From Pseudomonas sp. PB101 (lineage in GTDB: Bacteria > Pseudomonadota > Gammaproteobacteria > Pseudomonadales > Pseudomonadaceae): DNA of 64,000 bases. The stretch lies in assembly GCF_009764265.1 (NCBI RefSeq), contig NZ_RWIR01000073.1, positions 1-64,000 of the forward strand. Direction: 5' to 3'. The notes under the pieces are model-generated. The model saw only the letters and a list, made by a program, of their open reading frames with translations, did not search any database and was not told the origin of the DNA. Below, one piece after another: positions 60,365 to 64,000 of the stretch. The first letter of the stretch is position 1, and every line of letters begins with the position of its first letter. A program made the position numbers and the translations under genes.

Positions 60365-61711
60365 TCAATTGATCTGGAATGGATAAACCGCGCCCAGTTT
60401 AAGGATTTGCGTCAGTTCATCCAGTGCCGTCCGGCACTCAAGCAGCAATTGCGGGTCCGCCAGATCGTTTTCGGTCATGCGGTCGCGGTAGTGCTTCTCG
60501 ACCCATTCGGTCAGAGTGCCGTACAACGGTGCCGTCATGATAACCCCTGGGTTGACGGCCGCCAGTTCGGTTTCGTTGAGGGCCACGCGCAACCGCAGGC
60601 AAGCCGGGCCACCGCCGTTCTGCATGCTCTGCTTGAGATCGAAGACTTTCACTTCGCGGATCAGGCCGCCGGAGCTGGTCAAACCCTGCAGGTATTGCCA
60701 GACGCGCTCGTTGCCACGGCATTCTTCCGGCACGATCAACAGCATGGAGCCGTCAGGACGCGACAGCAGTTGGCTATTGAACAGGTAGGAACGTACCGCG
60801 TCTTCCACGCTTACCGCGGAACGCGGTACGCAGACTGACTGAAATTTCCCACCGACCTTGGCGAGTTTGCTCTGCAGTTCAGCGAGCATCTGCTCGGTCT
60901 CGAGGAACGCGTCCTCGTGATAGAACAGCACTTCGCCGTTACCGACCGCAATCACGTCGTTGTGGAACACACCCTGATCGATCACCGACGGGTTCTGCTG
61001 GGCGTAGACCACGCCGTCATCGCTCAGGCCGTGCAAACGGGCAACGGCCTGGGACGCTTCGAGGGTCTGGCGCGCCGGGTACTTCTGCGGCGCCGGGTAG
61101 CGGGTATCGAACGCGCTGCGACCGAACACGAAGAACTCGACACCGGCTTTGCCGTACTCATGGCAGAAACGCGTGTGGTTGGCCGCGCCTTCGTCACCGA
61201 ACTGCGCCACGGCCGGCAAGGCGGCGTGGTGGGCAAAGTGTTTCTGGTCGGCGAACATCGCCCCCAGCACGCGGCTGGTGGTCGGGTGTTCGATGCTGCG
61301 GTGATATTTGCAATTGAGGTTGGCGGCGGTGAAATGCACGCGGCCGTCAGCGGTGTCGGCGCTCGGGCTGACGGTGGCGGCGTTGGCCACCCACATGCTC
61401 GAAGCCGAGCAACTGGCCACCAGCAACGGCATCGCTTCCTTGGCAGCGCGCTCGATCACTTGCGCGTCGGTACCGGCAAAGCCCAGGCGACGCAGCGCGG
61501 CCACATCCGGGCGCTCCTGCGGTGCCAGCACGCCTTGCTGGAAACCCATCTCCATCAGCGCTTTCATTTTCGCCAGGCCTTGCAGCGCCGCTTCCTTGGG
61601 GTTGGAAGACTGCTGGCTGTTGCTCTGGGACGCGACGTTGCCGTAGGACAGGCCGCCGTAGTTATGGGTCGGCCCCACTAGACCGTCAAAATTGACTTCA
61701 TAGGATTTCAT
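60365..61711 (-). CDS. astB: N-succinylarginine dihydrolase
   Basis: AstB (AruB) converts succinylarginine to succinylornithine, CO2 and ammonia. The 448-residue protein starts MKSYEVNFDGLVGPTHNYGG. It has the amidinotransferase-fold segments SSMWVANAATVSPSADTADG and VFHNDVIAVGNGEVLFYHED. The catalytic Cys is in NGGGPACLRLRVAL near residue 365. Length matches E. coli AstB (447). Confidence 0.96.
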   Translation of the reverse strand: MKSYEVNFDGLVGPTHNYGGLSYGNVASQSNSQQSSNPKEAALQGLAKMKALMEMGFQQGVLAPQERPDVAALRRLGFAGTDAQVIERAAKEAMPLLVASCSASSMWVANAATVSPSADTADGRVHFTAANLNCKYHRSIEHPTTSRVLGAMFADQKHFAHHAALPAVAQFGDEGAANHTRFCHEYGKAGVEFFVFGRSAFDTRYPAPQKYPARQTLEASQAVARLHGLSDDGVVYAQQNPSVIDQGVFHNDVIAVGNGEVLFYHEDAFLETEQMLAELQSKLAKVGGKFQSVCVPRSAVSVEDAVRSYLFNSQLLSRPDGSMLLIVPEECRGNERVWQYLQGLTSSGGLIREVKVFDLKQSMQNGGGPACLRLRVALNETELAAVNPGVIMTAPLYGTLTEWVEKHYRDRMTENDLADPQLLLECRTALDELTQILKLGAVYPFQIN

Positions 61712-61774
61712 CAGCGAGGCTCCACGAGAATCTGTTGTTATAGGCTTGCGTAACTATTCAGTAAGACCGGGTCG

Positions 61775-61872
61775 CGGCCATCGCGGGCAAGCCCGGCTCC
61801 CACAGGTTCAGCATTGCTCACAAATTTCGTGTACGACGCGGTCCCTGTGGGAGCGGGCTTGCCCGCGATAGG
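61775..61872. repeat. REPIN between astB and astD
   Basis: Arms GGCCATCGCGGGCAAGCCCG and GGAGCGGGCTTGCCCGCGAT flank about 55 bp inside the operon, where they could affect mRNA stability. Confidence 0.82.
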
Positions 61873-61874
61873 CA

Positions 61875-63341
61875 TCACGCCATCTTCACGCCAGGTGTCA
61901 GGGTGGCAGGCAACACCAGGCTCGGCGTTTCCAGCGACGCCACCGGGTACGCGCAGTAATCCGCCGCGTAGTAGGCGCTGGCGCGATGGTTGCCCGAAGC
62001 GCCTACGCCACCGAATGGCGCGCTGCTCGCGGCACCGGTCAGCTGCTTGTTCCAGTTGACGATACCGGCACGGCTTTCCAGCCAGAATTGCTGGTATCGC
62101 GCCTCGGAATCCGACAGCAGACCGGCGGCCAGACCGTAGGCGGTGTCGTTGGCCTCAGCGATCGCCGCTGCAAAATCAGCGTAGCGGATCACCTGCAGCA
62201 ACGGGCCGAACAGCTCTTCGTCTGGACGATCGGCAACGGCGCTCACGTCCAGGATGCCCGGGGTCAGCAAGGCCGATTGAGCCTGAGGCTGAGTCATTTC
62301 CAGCAGCGCCACGGCGCCGTTGGCCAGTAGATGCTCCTGCGCATCCATCAACGCTTTCGCAGCGCCGAGGGAAACCACCGAGCCCATGAACGGCGCCGGT
62401 TGCTGATCGAAGGCACCGACTTCGATAGTCGCGCTGACCGCCACCAGACGCGCCAGCAACGAATCGCCCCAGGCACCCTGCGGCACCAGCAAGCGGCGGG
62501 CACAGGTGCAGCGCTGGCCGGCGGAGATGAAGGCCGACTGAATGATGGTGTACACCGCGGCATCCAGATCAGCGACCTGATCGACCACCAGCGGGTTGTT
62601 ACCGCCCATTTCCAGCGCGAGGATCTTGTCCGGGCGACCGGCGAATTGCTGGTGCAGGTGATTGCCGGTGCGGCTGGAACCGGTGAAGAACAGACCGTCG
62701 ATGCCAGGGTTCGCCGCCAGGCCGATGCCGGTTTCGCGAGCGCCTTGCAGCAGGTTCAACACACCCGCCGGCAGACCGGCCTCGATCCAGCACTTGACCG
62801 TCAGTTCGGCCACTTTCGGCGTCAGCTCGCTTGGCTTGAACAGCACGCTGTTACCCGCCAACAGTGCCGGTACGATGTGGCCGTTCGGCAAGTGGCCGGG
62901 GAAGTTGTAAGGACCAAACACCGCGACCACACCATGTGGCTTGTGGCGCAGTACGGCGGTGGCGTCGCCCAGCGGGCCGCTCTTCTCGCCGGTACGTTCG
63001 CGGTAGCTCTGCACCGAGATGGCAATCTTGTTAACCATGCTGGTGACTTCGGTCGCCGCTTCCCACAGGGGTTTGCCGGTTTCTTCGCCGATGGTACGGG
63101 CCAACTCGTCAGCGTGATTCTTCAGCGCGGCGGCAAAGGCTTCCAGCACCGAAATGCGCTCTTCCAGGGTACGTCGCGCCCAGTCCGGGAACGCCTGACG
63201 CGCCGCTTGCACGGCCGACTCGACCTGAGCGGCGGTGGCACCGGCACCGGACCACAGCACTTGCTGGGTCACCGGGTTCAGCGACTCGAAGACTTCGCCC
63301 TGACCTGCCAGCCATTCACCTGCGATATAAAGCGACTTCAT
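61875..63341 (-). CDS. astD: succinylglutamate-semialdehyde dehydrogenase
   Basis: AstD (AruD) oxidises succinylglutamate semialdehyde with NAD. The 488-residue aldehyde dehydrogenase has FTGSSRTGNHLHQQ (NAD), the catalytic Glu in LALEMGGNNPLVV, and the catalytic Cys in SAGQRCTCARRLL. The start MKSLYIAGEWLAGQG overlaps the aruG stop by one base (TAATG). A longer in-frame ATG would add 84 residues from another frame of aruG. It is the fourth gene of the usual aruC-F-G-D-B-E order. Confidence 0.96.
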   Translation of the reverse strand: MKSLYIAGEWLAGQGEVFESLNPVTQQVLWSGAGATAAQVESAVQAARQAFPDWARRTLEERISVLEAFAAALKNHADELARTIGEETGKPLWEAATEVTSMVNKIAISVQSYRERTGEKSGPLGDATAVLRHKPHGVVAVFGPYNFPGHLPNGHIVPALLAGNSVLFKPSELTPKVAELTVKCWIEAGLPAGVLNLLQGARETGIGLAANPGIDGLFFTGSSRTGNHLHQQFAGRPDKILALEMGGNNPLVVDQVADLDAAVYTIIQSAFISAGQRCTCARRLLVPQGAWGDSLLARLVAVSATIEVGAFDQQPAPFMGSVVSLGAAKALMDAQEHLLANGAVALLEMTQPQAQSALLTPGILDVSAVADRPDEELFGPLLQVIRYADFAAAIAEANDTAYGLAAGLLSDSEARYQQFWLESRAGIVNWNKQLTGAASSAPFGGVGASGNHRASAYYAADYCAYPVASLETPSLVLPATLTPGVKMA

Positions 63342-64000
63342 TATTTCGACTCCCGAGCTGCGGACAACGCCACGGCGCGCACTTGATCGCCAGCGTTGAG
63401 TTGAAGACGTTTGGCGGTCTGCGGATCGACCACCAGGGTGCCGGCGGCCAGACGTGCCGGTGCAGCAGTGATGCGGCAGTCTTCGCGCTTGCGGTTGTGA
63501 ATGATGAATGGCGTGGCATCGTCGCCCGGCGTGCCGACGGCCAGCACCAGTGCCTGGCTGTCGCGCACTGCGCGGATCTTGCCGGTTTCGCATTCGATGG
63601 CAGGACCTGCGTCGAAAATGTCGACGTAGCCTTGGTAGCTGAAGCCTTCGCCCTTGAGCATGGCCAGCGCCGGCTCGGTGTCCGGGTGCACCTGGCCGAT
63701 CACGTTGCGCGCATCCGGCGACAGGAAGCAGGTGTACAGCGGGAATTTCGGCATCAGTTCGGCGATGAACGCCTTGTTGCCCACGCCGGTCAGGTAGTCG
63801 GCCTGGCTGAATTCCATCTTGAAGAAGTGCCGGCCCAGGCTTTCCCAGAACGGTGAACGCCCGGCGTCATCGGACACCCCTCGCATCTCGGCAATGATCT
63901 TGTTGCCGAACAGTTGCGCGAACTCGGCGATGAACAGCATCCGCGCCTTGGACAGCATGCGACCGTTCAGGCCGGTGCGGTAATCGGCGTGCAGGAACAA
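63341..64000 (-). CDS. aruG: arginine N-succinyltransferase, beta subunit (C-terminal part, cut by the window)
   Basis: The first enzyme of the AST pathway, moving succinate from succinyl-CoA to arginine. The visible 219 residues are the C-terminal two-thirds. They include FLHADYRTGLNGRMLSKARM, MLFIAEFAQLFGNKIIAEMR, GRHFFKMEFSQADYLTG and YVDIFDAGPAIECETGKIRA. The gene continues past base 64000, so its start is unseen. The neighbouring subunit aruF is expected just outside the window. Confidence 0.93.
   Translation of the reverse strand: MFLHADYRTGLNGRMLSKARMLFIAEFAQLFGNKIIAEMRGVSDDAGRSPFWESLGRHFFKMEFSQADYLTGVGNKAFIAELMPKFPLYTCFLSPDARNVIGQVHPDTEPALAMLKGEGFSYQGYVDIFDAGPAIECETGKIRAVRDSQALVLAVGTPGDDATPFIIHNRKREDCRITAAPARLAAGTLVVDPQTAKRLQLNAGDQVRAVALSAARESK

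Overview
The window is a stretch of chromosome from a Pseudomonas of the P. fluorescens group. This rests on the gene set (gacS, rsmA, amrZ, pcpS, oprH-phoP-phoQ, the aru/ast succinyl-arginine cluster, a PirRS-like pair), the gene order, the high-GC codon use and about sixteen REP/REPIN palindromes of the type common in that group. Almost all of it is core genome. There is no prophage, insertion sequence, integrase, rRNA operon or CRISPR array.

Layout. 1-1.6 kb: a REPIN, a small unknown gene and an AT-richer orphan gene whose protein looks like a divergent nitrilase-superfamily enzyme. 1.6-7.8 kb (minus): DUF2058 gene, mazG, relA, rlmD and cysM, covering nucleotide pools, the stringent response, rRNA methylation and cysteine synthesis. 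8-13 kb: a PirS/PirR-like two-component pair, then divergent gacS. 13-20.4 kb: ldhA and small housekeeping genes (META lipoprotein, TlpA-like thioredoxin, arsC, wrbA, Tag-like glycosylase, ttcA, Yip1-family protein, SprT-like protein). 20.5-24.5 kb: CaiB-type CoA-transferase, dctA with a sigma-54 promoter, and an AraC regulator. 24.6-31 kb: oprH-phoP-phoQ with four PhoP-box-like repeats, a dienelactone-hydrolase remnant, pcpS and rstA-rstB. 31-34.6 kb: nrdA with a DnaA box, paired NrdR-like boxes and a long, hairpin-rich leader.

34.8-42.6 kb is a flagellar block: flgBCDE (minus, sigma-54), cheV-cheR (minus), then flgA, flgMN (FliA promoter) and ycgR (plus). 42.7-47.9 kb: an MFS transporter, a glutamylpolyamine-synthetase-like gene and a soluble histidine kinase paired with a receiver-TPR protein. 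48-52.6 kb: tRNA-Arg(CCT), two small unknown genes, amrZ, mgtE, two tRNA-Arg(ACG) copies, tRNA-Ser(GCT) and rsmA. 52.7-58.8 kb: lysC, alaS, ltaE, and an FMN riboswitch ahead of a lumazine synthase gene. 58.9-64 kb: the 3' part of the arginine succinyltransferase operon (aruG partial, astD, astB, a small unknown gene, astE).

Three themes link the genes. First, the Gac/Rsm switch is present at both ends, with the sensor GacS and the RNA-binding output protein RsmA. Second, motility and surface-lifestyle control is dense here (flagellar genes, YcgR, AmrZ, CheV/CheR). Third, several envelope and stress two-component systems (PhoPQ, RstAB, PirRS-like) lie close together. No clearly new multi-gene system was found. 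The best leads are the structured nrdA leader, the orphan nitrilase-like gene, the kinase/receiver-TPR pair, and a histidine-kinase C-terminus that is encoded by a REP element.
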